Under the pieces are notes generated by a model that was not told the origin of the DNA, searched no databases, and worked only from the letters and a program-made list of their open reading frames with translations. Both the position numbers and the translations under genes were made by a program. Shown in pieces: positions 1-9,094 of a DNA stretch of 64,000 bases; position 1 is the stretch's first letter; each line of letters opens with the position of its first letter. The DNA comes from an uncultured Methanoregula sp. (lineage in GTDB: Archaea > Halobacteriota > Methanomicrobia > Methanomicrobiales > Methanospirillaceae), in NCBI RefSeq assembly GCF_963667735.1, contig NZ_OY763919.1, forward strand, positions 1,116,001-1,180,000, given 5' to 3'.

Positions 1-744
1 CCTCAGGGACCTATTGAAAATCCGTTTGGCAGCGGAGAATTCTATTTCACTTACTCCCGGGGTAAGGACGAAGAGGTCATTCTTGTCGAACAATTCCGGA
101 ACTCGACAAAATGTTCGGACAAACCGGTGTTCCAGCCGGCTGTCGAAGGCTCACTCCGGGCAGCGCGAAAAGAGACAGGGGAACTCTCCTGGGGTGACCG
201 CGGGTGGTGTTATATGCTCACCGGCACGCTCCCGCGGGAAGACCTGGAGAAGATCGGCGCGTCGGTGCAGCCCGTCCCGTACAGGGAAGGTGTCATGCCC
301 CCCTACGAGTACGTACCTCCAGCCCGGCCGCTTGTCGGGAAGATTCCTGCAAACGTGAGCCTGTCCACAGGAAGGGAGATGGTCACGGTCGATTCCCTCC
401 AGTGCACGCCGGAGGCCTGCACGGTCATGATCCGCATCTCTGACAACACGCCTCCTCCCGCCACCCCGTCACCCGTTGTTACCCTTCCCCCGGCCAACCC
501 CGATCTGCACGCGGTCTGGCAGGTGGACGGGGGCCGGCCCCTCCTGACCATGCCAGGTGGTGGTTACTCGTACAATACAACGTACGTTTTTTGGAAGATC
601 GAACCCCTGCCGGAAGGATCCCGCCAGCTCACGGTGAATTTTTCAAGCGTGCGCGGAATCTCTGGCCAGTGGCAGCTCTCCATTCCCCTCCAGAACCACC
701 CGGGCATCGGTCAGCCGTCCGTATCCCCTTATCCAGTCCGGTGA
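1..744 (+). CDS. Extracytoplasmic protein of unknown function, 5' end outside the window
   Basis: The frame is open from base 1, so the gene begins upstream; a GTG at 127 is an internal codon, not a convincing start. About 247 residues are visible. I do not recognise a family. The visible part is polar, with Asn-X-Ser/Thr sites, a Pro/Thr-rich linker in its middle (TPPPATPSP) and a C-terminal stretch with beta-rich character ending in a short proline-containing tail. This suggests an exported surface protein, but the signal peptide would lie outside the window. The next gene converges on it from the minus strand. Confidence 0.6.
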   Translation, partial: PQGPIENPFGSGEFYFTYSRGKDEEVILVEQFRNSTKCSDKPVFQPAVEGSLRAARKETGELSWGDRGWCYMLTGTLPREDLEKIGASVQPVPYREGVMPPYEYVPPARPLVGKIPANVSLSTGREMVTVDSLQCTPEACTVMIRISDNTPPPATPSPVVTLPPANPDLHAVWQVDGGRPLLTMPGGGYSYNTTYVFWKIEPLPEGSRQLTVNFSSVRGISGQWQLSIPLQNHPGIGQPSVSPYPVR

Positions 745-872
745 TCGCCCAGGTAGCCTGCCGGGTAGGGGAGTCTTCTCATTGGGGATACACTCACTCG
801 TCCAGGCCATCCTCTCTACGGTGTCTGGGTAAAACTAGGGTTTTACAAACCCGGGCTGGAGAAAAAAGGGAA

Positions 873-1373
873 TTACTTCTTGAGTTTTTCCAGCTGTTCC
901 GGGTCAATTGCCACGTACACGTCGACTTCCTTGCTCGCCGGCCGGGTGAACCGCTTGTCGTACACCTCGAAATCGTACGTATAGGTCCGGGGCAGCTCGG
1001 AGAGCCAGATCGTGCTCCAGATGCCGAGCAGCTCGTCCGGCATCTTTCCTTTTACATTGAAGACCGCGTAGGTCTGCGCGGGGATTCGCCGGACTTCCAT
1101 TCCTTCGGGAACCGTTTCGGCCCGGGTCACCCCGCAGCCGAGCAGGAACGAATATTCTCCCCGCCAGTCACTGGCATAATCCGAGTATACGACATACAGG
1201 GTCGGGGGGATTGCCCGGTTCTTTATTTTTGCCGTGGAGTTCTGGGACAGGAACTCCTTCCAGCAGGCCGGAATGTCATCGATGCTCCTGCCATCGGCAT
1301 TGCAGGTTCTCTTCGAGATCCCGACAACGGTCCGTTCGGGCACTTTCCGTATGGTATACCGGATATTCTCCAT
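873..1373 (-). CDS. GyrI-like / AraC effector-binding domain protein
   Basis: The 166-residue product matches the pattern of the GyrI-like small-molecule-binding superfamily: it opens with a strand-forming MENIRYTIRKVPERTVVGIS and contains the signature region around PAQTYAVFNVKGKMPDELLGIW followed by the aromatic-rich C-terminal strands. Such domains bind hydrophobic or cationic ligands, either alone or fused to AraC regulators. No DNA-binding domain is present here, so it is a stand-alone domain. The frame stays open further upstream to 1502, but the start at 1373 is where family-like sequence begins, and it leaves a 113-bp divergent gap to cofC. Confidence 0.7.
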   Translation of the reverse strand: MENIRYTIRKVPERTVVGISKRTCNADGRSIDDIPACWKEFLSQNSTAKIKNRAIPPTLYVVYSDYASDWRGEYSFLLGCGVTRAETVPEGMEVRRIPAQTYAVFNVKGKMPDELLGIWSTIWLSELPRTYTYDFEVYDKRFTRPASKEVDVYVAIDPEQLEKLKK

Positions 1374-1486
1374 TCCCAGAAATCTCGACTTGCGGGATGT
1401 TAAACCACACCATTCCTGCCATGCCCGGCCGGCAGGAAATGCAACATCAGTATCTTTTTTTTCATCCCCGGCGTATCTCGCTGTAC

Positions 1487-2113
1487 ATGTGTCCTCCAGC
1501 ACTCATTCCCTATAAACCAAAAAACCCCAAGACCCGACTTTCCGCAATACTCAGTCAGGAGGAACGGGAGCAGTTTGCAAACGCTATGCTGTCCGATGTC
1601 AAAGACGCAGCAAAGGACGCCATGCTCAGCCCGGTGGTAGTCTGCTCCGAACTTTACGACAGCGAGGATGTTCAGGTCACTATTCTCGACGCTGACCTGA
1701 ACGGGGCCCTCAACGAGATCCTCCCGCAGTCCGTCACCTCGGCGCTCATCATCATGGCCGATCTTCCCCTTGCCAATGCCGAATCCATCCGCCGGGTTAT
1801 ATCGACAGAGAAGGATATGGCGATTGTCCCGGGCCGGGGCGGCGGTACGAACGCTATCTTCCTGAAGGAACCAAAACGTTTCCATGTTGATTATTACGGC
1901 GCCAGTTTCACAAAACACATGAAGATAGCGGAAGAAGCGGGCCTCTCCTGCGAAGTGATCGATTCGTTCCGGCTCCACACGGATATTGACGAGGAAGATG
2001 ATCTTGTCGAGCTCCTGATCCACGGATCGGGGAAGAGCCGGGCGTACCTTGAGGAGCTGGGCTTTTCCCTCGCTGTCGATAAGGGCCGGGTTGGCGTGAC
2101 CCGCAATCGATAG
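1487..2113 (+). CDS. cofC: 2-phospho-L-lactate guanylyltransferase
   Basis: CofC activates 2-phospholactate (or a related phosphoacid) with GTP to form the phosphodiester donor used in coenzyme F420 synthesis. The 208-residue protein shows the family's nucleotidyltransferase start IPYKPKNPKTRLS, the metal/nucleotide region ALIIMADLPL, the loop IVPGRGGGTNAIF and a C-terminal DIDEEDDL segment. The ATG at 1487 was chosen because homologues begin directly before IPxKPxNPKTRL; the longer open frame back to 1211 overlaps the divergent gene. The RNase III gene follows 31 bp downstream, and cofE of the same pathway lies about 2.5 kb away on the other strand. Confidence 0.9.
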   Translation: MCPPALIPYKPKNPKTRLSAILSQEEREQFANAMLSDVKDAAKDAMLSPVVVCSELYDSEDVQVTILDADLNGALNEILPQSVTSALIIMADLPLANAESIRRVISTEKDMAIVPGRGGGTNAIFLKEPKRFHVDYYGASFTKHMKIAEEAGLSCEVIDSFRLHTDIDEEDDLVELLIHGSGKSRAYLEELGFSLAVDKGRVGVTRNR

Positions 2114-2144
2114 CATTATCACCCTCTCCTGCTGAACCCATGGT

Positions 2145-2858
2145 ATGAGCCGGGGGTCTGGTCATTCTCTTGCGGATCTTCTCCACGAGGCCGATCCGGA
2201 CGTCGATGCCATCATTGATACCTTCATCTCCCTTTTCAATGCCGCGTACGGGACTACTGGTGCGGAGCGCTGGGATATCTCAAAAGAAGACTGGCAGCGG
2301 TACGAATTCCTCGGCGACCGGGTACTCGAACTCATCGTGGCCCAGACCCTCTTCACCCAGCGCAACGCGGTGCTCAACGAAGGGGAGATGACCAGGATCC
2401 TGAGCAGCGTTGTCTCCAACCGGGCCCTGGATGCCCTGTCCCGGCAGCATGGGAAGAAGATCTTCACCCGGCTGATCCCCCTTGTCATCGGGGAGCAGAA
2501 CACGTACGGGGAGCGCATCACCGGCGGGGCGTTCGAGGCGTTCATCGGGGCTCTCTATTGCGAAGTCGGGCTCGATGACGTGACCTACTTTGTCAATGCC
2601 ATCATGAAGATCCCCCTTGATACCTGCAATCCTCAGGAGAATGTGATCGGTATCCTGCAGGAATATTACCAGAAGCAGAACCAGCCTCTCCCCCGGTACG
2701 ACGAAGTATCCCGGAGCGGCCCCGAGAACAAACTGCATTTCTCCGTCAGGGTCACGCTCGCGGATGGGAGAACCTTCGATGGATCGGGGCTCTCCCTCTC
2801 GGCAGCCCGGAAGGATGCTGCAAAAAAAGCCCTGGACGATATCTGCAGCAGCCCGTGA
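2145..2858 (+). CDS. rnc: Ribonuclease III family protein
   Basis: The 237-residue protein has an N-terminal RNase III domain (signature YEFLGDRVLELIV near residue 51, second helix FEAFIGALY near residue 128) and a C-terminal double-stranded RNA-binding domain (about 160-236, ending SAARKDAAKKALDDI). Bacterial RNase III cleaves dsRNA as a homodimer with four metal-binding acidic residues. Compared with E. coli numbering, E41, D45, E65 and E117 are kept, but E38 aligns with Gln and D114 aligns with Gly (ITGGAFEAF). Whether it cuts RNA normally is therefore uncertain. RNase III is uncommon in archaea, where tRNA and rRNA processing uses other nucleases. Probably co-transcribed with cofC. Confidence 0.85.
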   Translation: MSRGSGHSLADLLHEADPDVDAIIDTFISLFNAAYGTTGAERWDISKEDWQRYEFLGDRVLELIVAQTLFTQRNAVLNEGEMTRILSSVVSNRALDALSRQHGKKIFTRLIPLVIGEQNTYGERITGGAFEAFIGALYCEVGLDDVTYFVNAIMKIPLDTCNPQENVIGILQEYYQKQNQPLPRYDEVSRSGPENKLHFSVRVTLADGRTFDGSGLSLSAARKDAAKKALDDICSSP

Positions 2859-2889
2859 ACGTGCGGGCTCCCTTCGGCCGGTTCCCCGG

Positions 2890-3540
2890 TTATTCCTTTC
2901 CTTTCGGGTAATGCCCGTTCCGGAACCGGATGAGCCCGTCGCAGAACTCGGCCCGGTATTTCTCCATCGAGAGGCTGCCTTCCTGGAACTGGCAGTCGTC
3001 CTCCTCGATGACCCGGTTGATCAGGTCGTGGGTGGGGAGGAGGAGATCGAGAGGCACGCCTGCTTTCTCGGAACCCCTCACCAGGGCTTCCCGGAAAAGC
3101 CCGATGCAATACGCAACGCGGTACTTGTACGCAGTCTTTGTTTTGGTAAGGTATTCCGCTACCCGGTCAGTCTCGATGCGGAGGAAATCCTCCTTGATCT
3201 TCTCGTCTTTGCACTTCCCGAGCATGTACTTGTAATGGGCATACGGGTACATCTCTTCGAGTTCGGCAGGAACAATCCCGCAGGTGCCGAAGATGACGAT
3301 GTGGTACTGCGATGGCTCGAAAACCTGGGAGATGATCATCCGTATGATCTGGTGGCTGGGGCTTGCTGAGTAGGGTTTCCTGACTGCACAGGGCATGAAG
3401 ATGGCGATATCGCGGGGTTCTATCTCGTACTCGTCGATGATGTACCGGTACGACTTCTCGAACTCCGGCAGGTAAAAGGGCGGGTCGGTGAGTATGGGGC
3501 GGTTCCCGTTCTCCCCCTCTCTTGCTTTCTTGTCAGCCAT
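2890..3540 (-). CDS. DUF5591 / archaeosine-synthase-type domain protein
   Basis: The 216-residue protein contains the motif PCAVRKPYSASPSHQ (about residues 50-64), the PC-x3-KPYS-x-S-x2-H hallmark of the archaeosine synthase (ArcS) core domain, which is related to tRNA-guanine transglycosylase. ArcS converts preQ0 at tRNA position 15 to the archaeosine precursor using lysine or glutamine. Full ArcS proteins also carry TGT-like and PUA regions; here the DUF5591 domain stands alone. The exact reaction is therefore inferred only at family level. Convergent with rnc (31 bp between stops); its start is followed by about 100 bp before the next minus-strand gene's stop. Confidence 0.75.
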   Translation of the reverse strand: MADKKAREGENGNRPILTDPPFYLPEFEKSYRYIIDEYEIEPRDIAIFMPCAVRKPYSASPSHQIIRMIISQVFEPSQYHIVIFGTCGIVPAELEEMYPYAHYKYMLGKCKDEKIKEDFLRIETDRVAEYLTKTKTAYKYRVAYCIGLFREALVRGSEKAGVPLDLLLPTHDLINRVIEEDDCQFQEGSLSMEKYRAEFCDGLIRFRNGHYPKGKE

Positions 3541-3647
3541 CCGGTGTCACTATCAGGTTGCTTGGGAAATACAAGAATTAAACGTCCGGGCCATGCCTCT
3601 GCAGGTTGAATTATTTCAGCAAAGAACGTTCAGAGTTTGAATCGGGA

Positions 3648-4499
3648 TCAGGATGGGACCGATCCTGCCTCCACCCGCTCCCAGTGACCATCCGGGTAAT
3701 AGGCGATCCGGACCCCGTCATCGCCAAAGAATCTCCCGCCGGGGTACCGGCTCCACCAGTCAAGGTTGAGCCAGTAACGCGGTCCGGCCGGACCATTGGT
3801 GATGTGGCAGCCCACGTCCGTTATTTTATACCGCTGCCGGATATACCCTGCAGCTGCATCGAACTCCTCCTTTGTTGTACCGACATACACTTCCGGGTAG
3901 GCATGACCGGCCGTGCCGTTTGAAGCATAGATGACGCGGGCATCCCCGCCAACCGATTCTATCATGGCGGCAACAACGATGGCGAAGTCATCGCAGTCGC
4001 CTTTGAGCCCGAGGGCAATGGTGTGGCTGGCGGGGGAGTAATAGTCGCCGGTTCTTGGATCATCCACGTAGGTCCAGCGGGAGTAAACGGTTTCCCAGAG
4101 GTCGCAGATCTGGGCAAGGTTGAACGGCCCGCCATGGGTCCGCGGGATGAGCGAGACAGCAAAGTCCCGGGTTACCGGGTCCCGCGAATCCATGGCATCC
4201 CGGATGGCGGCTGCTTTCCGGTCTTCGGGGGAGGTGTCGGTCCTGCCCGGGCCGGTCACACTCCCTGCAGACGTATTGACGAGGTTCTGGTACAGGAAAT
4301 AACCTGTGGAATCCGCACCGTAATTCCGGCTGTCGGGTGTACCGGTACCAGGCCCGCCGGTATGGATACAACCGGCGCAGGTGAGAAGGAGTACAATGAG
4401 GCTGGTCAGAACGGGAAGGACCGAAAGCGTCCTGTCGGGTCTCCGGGACCGGTGCCGATTGTGGCTCTCCGGTATTTTTGCCTCCTTCCCTGCTGCCAT
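3648..4499 (-). CDS. Transglutaminase-like predicted lipoprotein
   Basis: The 283-residue product has a basic N terminus, one hydrophobic segment (about residues 25-43) and a lipobox-like CAGC at residues 41-44, so it is probably exported and lipid-anchored. The body is a transglutaminase-like cysteine protease fold: GDCDDFAIVVAAM holds the candidate catalytic Cys, HAYPEV the His and LNLDWW the Asp. Methanogen surface proteins of this type are thought to act as peptidases or cross-linkers; the substrate is unknown. The long n-region (24 residues before the hydrophobic core) leaves the exact start somewhat uncertain. Confidence 0.75.
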   Translation of the reverse strand: MAAGKEAKIPESHNRHRSRRPDRTLSVLPVLTSLIVLLLTCAGCIHTGGPGTGTPDSRNYGADSTGYFLYQNLVNTSAGSVTGPGRTDTSPEDRKAAAIRDAMDSRDPVTRDFAVSLIPRTHGGPFNLAQICDLWETVYSRWTYVDDPRTGDYYSPASHTIALGLKGDCDDFAIVVAAMIESVGGDARVIYASNGTAGHAYPEVYVGTTKEEFDAAAGYIRQRYKITDVGCHITNGPAGPRYWLNLDWWSRYPGGRFFGDDGVRIAYYPDGHWERVEAGSVPS

Positions 4500-4649
4500 G
4501 TCCGGAAGATCTCGGTTCCGGAGAGGAATATTTTTTTGTATCCTGTCCTGCCCGAACTAAAAAAAGTGTGTGCGTCACACGGGGATATGTTCGTGTGTAG
4601 GGAGTGGATGATGAATAATCCTCTTTCAAAGAATTAGGGAAAAGAGGAG

Positions 4650-5426
4650 TTACCATTCGGTCCGGCTGTTCCGGAACGCTCCCATGAAGAGGCAGTCGGT
4701 GGCATCGATGGTCTCGATACCCACATGATCCCCGATTGAAAGACCGATTCCCCGGACAATTGCTGCAGGAGTGCATTCATCGGCTTCGCCCATGACCAGT
4801 TCGGCTGCCGAGGCGATGTTGTCTGCAACCGCCCTTTTCGTGACTTCCAGTTTCCGGCCGAAGAGATCGCACCGGCCCCGGTCGTCGATCACGGCAGTGA
4901 TGCCGGCTGCCCCGATGGCAACGCCGCTGCAGCCAAGGCGCATGGCATGGGTGCGGCTGTCGGCAATGATGACACCGATGGATTTCCCCGTCTGGCTTTT
5001 TATGGCCTCCTTGATGGCGAGTGCGCTCTTGTCCGGGTCGGCCGGCAGCGGGGTGACGCAGCCCGGGGGTGCGTTCGATGCATCCACGCCGGCATTGGGC
5101 AGGAGGGTGCCATTCTTCATGGAGAGGAGGAACCCCGGGATACCCCCGACAATGGAGTCGCTCTCCCGGAGGACCACTTCGACGGTCCTGGGATCCATGT
5201 GGTATTGTCCTGCCAGTTCGAGGGCCCGGGGGGATGGGGTAACAAACGAGAGATCCACCACGTTTCCTTCCGAGGTTGCAACCGCGGTCTCGGCAAGGAC
5301 CAGGATATCCCCGTCCTCAAAACCATCGCAGACTTCCTTTGCGGTTGCAACAACGCGGTCGGCAATGGAATCCCCGCTGTGGATGATGCCGGTTGAGAGC
5401 CCGAAGACCTCGAACGTGCTGTTCAT
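4650..5426 (-). CDS. cofE: Coenzyme F420-0:L-glutamate ligase
   Basis: CofE adds one or more glutamates to F420-0 in a GTP-dependent reaction, completing coenzyme F420. The 258-residue protein carries the family hallmarks ILVLAETAVATSEG (about 41-54), LLPNAGVDASNAP (metal/GTP site), a VIIADSRT strand and the C-terminal FMGAF region. Its start overlaps the stop of the upstream folP-like gene by 4 bp, so it is the last gene of the operon glyA-folD-folP-like-cofE. Length is typical of the archaeal enzyme. Confidence 0.95.
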   Translation of the reverse strand: MNSTFEVFGLSTGIIHSGDSIADRVVATAKEVCDGFEDGDILVLAETAVATSEGNVVDLSFVTPSPRALELAGQYHMDPRTVEVVLRESDSIVGGIPGFLLSMKNGTLLPNAGVDASNAPPGCVTPLPADPDKSALAIKEAIKSQTGKSIGVIIADSRTHAMRLGCSGVAIGAAGITAVIDDRGRCDLFGRKLEVTKRAVADNIASAAELVMGEADECTPAAIVRGIGLSIGDHVGIETIDATDCLFMGAFRNSRTEW

Positions 5427-6235
5427 ATCCCGTTCACCATCCGCTCGTACACGCGGATTGTATCAAGGGTCTGTGCCACATCGTGGGTCCGGACAATGGA
5501 TGCACCTTTCCTCAAAAGCTCAAACGTCACGGCAAGGCTCCCGGCAAGCCGTTCCTCCGGCTCCCGGTTCACAATGCTCCCGATGAAACTCTTCCGTGAG
5601 ATTGCAGCAAGGAGCGGGCGATCGAACTGTCTGAACCGGTCGAAATTGCGGCAGAGCTCCCAGTTGTCATCGTAAGAACGGTACGGCGTCCAGATCCCGA
5701 TGCCCGGGTCGAGCACATAGTTGTCGATCCCTGCAGATTCGCATCGCTGAACCACGGCTGCCAGGGTGGCGATCGTGGCATCGAGCCCGACTGCATCCCC
5801 GGGGATATAATCCGTTGCCATCACGAACGCGGGGAGTCCGGCCTGTGCCACACGCTGGACATATGCAGGCGATGCGAACCCGGCAATATCATTCACTGCA
5901 TGGATCTCGTGCTTCAGGCAGACATCCAGCACCCAGGGATTCATCGTGTCCACCGAGATGGTGAACCCGGTCCCGTCAAGCTCTTTCAGGGCCGCATCGA
6001 TCCGGCTTGCTTCTTCGGTTCCGCTGATCGCCTGCGCATTGGGAGCAGTGCTCCGGGCGCCCACATCGAGCAGGTCCGCCCCGGCTTCGATCATCTCGAC
6101 GGCTTTTTTATGGATCTCGCTCGAAGGGATGAACGAGTCGTGGTAGAAGGATTCCGGGCTGACGTTGAGCACGCCCATGACCCGGGGGGGGGCATCCCCG
6201 CCGATGACAAGCTTGTTCACCACGCACTGTCGCAT
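5423..6235 (-). CDS. folP: Dihydropteroate synthase-like protein
   Basis: The 270-residue TIM-barrel protein opens with [12 protein letters not shown], the dihydropteroate synthase N-terminal signature, and has [12 protein letters not shown] in place of the bacterial DIGGESTRPG loop, SVDT, AVNDI and a C-terminal [13 protein letters not shown] condenses a pterin pyrophosphate with an aminobenzoate; in methanogens the true substrate may be part of tetrahydromethanopterin or folate synthesis, which cannot be told from sequence. It overlaps the 3' end of folD by 19 bp and the start of cofE by 4 bp, so translation is probably coupled. Confidence 0.85.
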   Translation of the reverse strand: MRQCVVNKLVIGGDAPPRVMGVLNVSPESFYHDSFIPSSEIHKKAVEMIEAGADLLDVGARSTAPNAQAISGTEEASRIDAALKELDGTGFTISVDTMNPWVLDVCLKHEIHAVNDIAGFASPAYVQRVAQAGLPAFVMATDYIPGDAVGLDATIATLAAVVQRCESAGIDNYVLDPGIGIWTPYRSYDDNWELCRNFDRFRQFDRPLLAAISRKSFIGSIVNREPEERLAGSLAVTFELLRKGASIVRTHDVAQTLDTIRVYERMVNGI

Positions 6236-7065
6236 GCCCTCACCTTTGCTGCACGGAACGTGTTCTCCATTAAGGTTGCAATGGTCATCGGGCCGACACC
6301 GCCGGGAACCGGCGTGATGGCCGATGCGATCTCCTTTACCGCGGCGAAGTCCACATCGCCGACGAGTTTCCCGTTCAGCTGGTTGATGCCGACATCGATG
6401 ACAACCGCGCCGGGCTTCACCATCTCCGGCGTTATGAAATGCGCCTTGCCGATGGCCGAGACCAGGATATCCGCCCTCCTGAGCTCTTCATTGAGCTCCC
6501 GGGTTTTACTGTGGCAGACCGTGACGGTTGCATCGGCATTGGTGAGCAGGGCCGACATCGGGCGCCCGACATCGATGCTCCGGCCGACAACAACCGCCCT
6601 GGCGCCGGCAACGGGTATCTTGTATTCGGAAAGGAGGGTCATGATCCCCGTTGGCGTGCACGACGTGAACCGGGGTTTTCCTGAGAAGAGGAGCCCCATG
6701 TTTTCCGGGTGGTACCCGTCCACGTCCTTTGCCGGGCTTATGGCATCTATCACCTGCTCCGGATCGATCTGTTTCGGGAGCGGGAGCTGGACGAGGATGC
6801 CGCTGATATCCTCGTCCTTGTTGAGTCTTCTCACCGCATCAAGGACGTTCTGGGTTGTTGCATCCGCTGGCAGTTCTATCCCGACGGAGCCGATCCCCAC
6901 CTGCTCGCAGGCCCGGTGCTTCATCCGCACGTACATCTGCGATGCCGGGTCGCTTCCGGCAATGACCGTCGCAAGCCGGGGATAGAGACCGGAATCCTCG
7001 ATCTCTTCCTTAAGGATCTCAAGACGCATCTCCGAGATCTTCTTTCCGTCGAGAATGGTTGCCAT
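6217..7065 (-). CDS. folD: Bifunctional methylene-tetrahydrofolate dehydrogenase/cyclohydrolase
   Basis: FolD interconverts methylene-, methenyl- and formyl-tetrahydrofolate with NADP. The 282-residue protein shows [15 protein letters not shown] (contains the catalytic Tyr and Lys region), [38 protein letters not shown] (Rossmann loop) and the C-terminal [14 protein letters not shown]. The ATG at 7065 gives the family start [11 protein letters not shown]; the frame is open further but contains no family-like sequence. It follows glyA by 16 bp. Presence in a methanogen, where most C1 flux uses tetrahydromethanopterin, suggests a biosynthetic folate-type route. Confidence 0.95.
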   Translation of the reverse strand: MATILDGKKISEMRLEILKEEIEDSGLYPRLATVIAGSDPASQMYVRMKHRACEQVGIGSVGIELPADATTQNVLDAVRRLNKDEDISGILVQLPLPKQIDPEQVIDAISPAKDVDGYHPENMGLLFSGKPRFTSCTPTGIMTLLSEYKIPVAGARAVVVGRSIDVGRPMSALLTNADATVTVCHSKTRELNEELRRADILVSAIGKAHFITPEMVKPGAVVIDVGINQLNGKLVGDVDFAAVKEIASAITPVPGGVGPMTIATLMENTFRAAKVRACDSAW

Positions 7066-7081
7066 GCCGGTACCTCTGAAA

Positions 7082-8320
7082 TTATTCGGGATAGAGGGAG
7101 AACTTGCCTGCAAGCGCTTCCACTTTTCCGTGGACGTCGCGGATGAGTGTCTCGTTCTTGCTGTCCTTGATGACACTTGCAATCCAGTTCCCGATGAGGC
7201 GCATGTCCGCCTCTTTCATGCCCCGGGATGTGACGGCCGGGGTACCGATCCGCAGGCCGCTTGTGACAAACGGGCTCTTGGTCTCGTTCGGGATGGTGTT
7301 CTTGTTGACCGTGATGCCAGCCTTGCCGAGCGCAACCTCTGCTTCGAGACCGGTGATGCCCTGCTCGGTTAAGTCGAGGAGCATGAGATGGTTGTCCGTG
7401 CCGCCCGAGACAAGCCGGAGGCCGTTTGCCATAAGGGTCTCGGCAAGGACTTTGGCGTTTTTGATGATCTGCTTGTTGTATTCCTTGAACGAGGGCTTGA
7501 GCGCCTCCTCGAAACAGACCGCCTTTGCCGCGATCGTGTGCATAAGGGGGCCGCCCTGCATGCCGGGGAAGACCGCCTTGTCGATGGCAACGCCGAGATC
7601 AGCATTGCACATGATGGCGCCGCCGCGGGGTCCGCGTAAGGTCTTGTGAGTCGTGGTGGTGGTATAGTTGACCACGCCGACCGAGTTCGGGTGGAGGCCG
7701 GTTGCGACAAGACCTGCGATGTGGGCGATATCGGCCAGACAGACCGCACCGACATCATCGGCGATCTCCTGGAATGCCTTGAAGTCGATGGTACGGGGGT
7801 ACGCCGAGGCACCGCAGACGATGATCTGGGGCTTCTCCTGCTTTGCCATCTCCGCAACTGCACCGTAGTCGAGCATCTCGGTCCCCGGATCAACGCCGTA
7901 CTGTGCCACCTGGTAGAATTTACCGGTGAAGCTGACCGGGGAACCGTGGGAAAGGTGGCCGCCCTGGTTGAGTTTCATGGAGAGGATCTTGTCTCCCAGC
8001 TTGATGGCTGCAAAATAAACCGCCATGTTCGCCTGGGTGCCCGAGTGAGCCTGGACATTGGCGTGCTCTGCGCCGAAGAGCTGCTTGAGCCGGTCGCGGG
8101 CCAGGTTCTCGGCCATATCGTGGAACTCGCATCCGCCATAGTACCGCTTGCCGGGGTAGCCCTCGGCATATTTGTTGGTCATGATCGATCCCATGGCTTC
8201 GAGCACTGCACGGGAAACAACGTTCTCGGAAGCGATCAGCTCCAGGCCATTGACCTGCCGGAGCCTCTCTTTTTCGATGATATCTGCAATCGCTGGATCG
8301 GTTTTTGACAGATACGACAT
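7082..8320 (-). CDS. glyA: Serine hydroxymethyltransferase
   Basis: GlyA is the PLP enzyme that moves the serine hydroxymethyl carbon to a reduced pterin, giving glycine. The 412-residue protein has [23 protein letters not shown], the PLP-lysine segment [15 protein letters not shown] and [13 protein letters not shown]. The start ATG at 8320 ([11 protein letters not shown]) fits homologues; an open frame upstream to 8575 overlaps the divergent coiled-coil gene. First gene of a four-gene operon with folD, a folP-like gene and cofE. Archaeal homologues can use H4MPT or H4F; pairing with folD makes H4F plausible (inference). Confidence 0.96.
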   Translation of the reverse strand: MSYLSKTDPAIADIIEKERLRQVNGLELIASENVVSRAVLEAMGSIMTNKYAEGYPGKRYYGGCEFHDMAENLARDRLKQLFGAEHANVQAHSGTQANMAVYFAAIKLGDKILSMKLNQGGHLSHGSPVSFTGKFYQVAQYGVDPGTEMLDYGAVAEMAKQEKPQIIVCGASAYPRTIDFKAFQEIADDVGAVCLADIAHIAGLVATGLHPNSVGVVNYTTTTTHKTLRGPRGGAIMCNADLGVAIDKAVFPGMQGGPLMHTIAAKAVCFEEALKPSFKEYNKQIIKNAKVLAETLMANGLRLVSGGTDNHLMLLDLTEQGITGLEAEVALGKAGITVNKNTIPNETKSPFVTSGLRIGTPAVTSRGMKEADMRLIGNWIASVIKDSKNETLIRDVHGKVEALAGKFSLYPE

Positions 8321-8536
8321 ATGGAGAAGGGTTCGCTCTTTTGAGGTAATACCTTTTCTTAGAGGTAATAACGTACCGGCAGATCCCGGGCCGGCCAGGT
8401 CCTGTGCCATCCAATGGACTGCTACCGGCTTTTGGCAAAAACACGTCCAGATAAAGCGCAAACCTTTTTTCCTAATCAGGCGATCACTACTATTATTAAT
8501 AGGGGATGCGCCGCACCAGTACAGTACAGGTTCATT

Positions 8537-9082
8537 ATGGCGCAGTCTGATGCAAAGATCAAATATCTTGAGCACGAACTAGATGAACAGGAGAGAACGA
8601 TTACCATGATGGAAAGTTCAGGACCGAGCGAGGACCGGGTTGCGGCCCTCGAAAAGAAAGTACGTGAGATGGAAGCGCTGGTCAAGGGACTCACCCAGGA
8701 ACTTCTGGACCTCAAGTCCATCGCCATGAAGATGTCCAAGCAGACCGAGGAACGCAGCAGGCAGGAACTCAAACGCGGGCCGATCGTCCAGAGCTCCGGA
8801 AGCGCCCCGGCCTCAGCACCCCAGCCCACCACTTCCGCAAGCGGCACAACGGTCATCCGGCCCAAGTCTGCAGCAGCACCCGCCGAGCCCGCAGAACCGG
8901 CCATGGACCTGATCATGCAGCCGGACGGGACGATGAAGCTCGAACCCCGGCGCGGGGACAAGGACTACATCGTTGCATCGGCCGGGTACGGGCGCAACAA
9001 GAAAGGTGTTTCAACCAAGGCCAAGCAAAGCGACCTGATCTACGCTGCTGAAGAAGACAAGTCAGATTCCGGAAAGAAGTAA
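8537..9082 (+). CDS. Coiled-coil protein upstream of smc
   Basis: A 181-residue soluble protein without a recognised enzyme domain. Residues 1-75 form a predicted coiled coil (regular heptads in [16 protein letters not shown] and [16 protein letters not shown]), followed by a Ser/Ala/Pro-rich flexible linker (about 90-125) and a basic C-terminal part with the motif [17 protein letters not shown]. It ends 12 bp before smc and shares its direction, so a role with the condensin-like complex is possible but not shown. Start ATG 8537 was chosen because the earlier frame lacks coiled-coil character and overlaps the glyA promoter side. Confidence 0.75.
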   Translation: MAQSDAKIKYLEHELDEQERTITMMESSGPSEDRVAALEKKVREMEALVKGLTQELLDLKSIAMKMSKQTEERSRQELKRGPIVQSSGSAPASAPQPTTSASGTTVIRPKSAAAPAEPAEPAMDLIMQPDGTMKLEPRRGDKDYIVASAGYGRNKKGVSTKAKQSDLIYAAEEDKSDSGKK

Positions 9083-9094
9083 GGAGCCGGATCT

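Noticed and set aside
4563-4600. GTGTG/CACAC inverted bases upstream of the transglutaminase-like gene
   Set aside because: Low-complexity GT/CA repeats; no clear operator symmetry or conservation can be judged.
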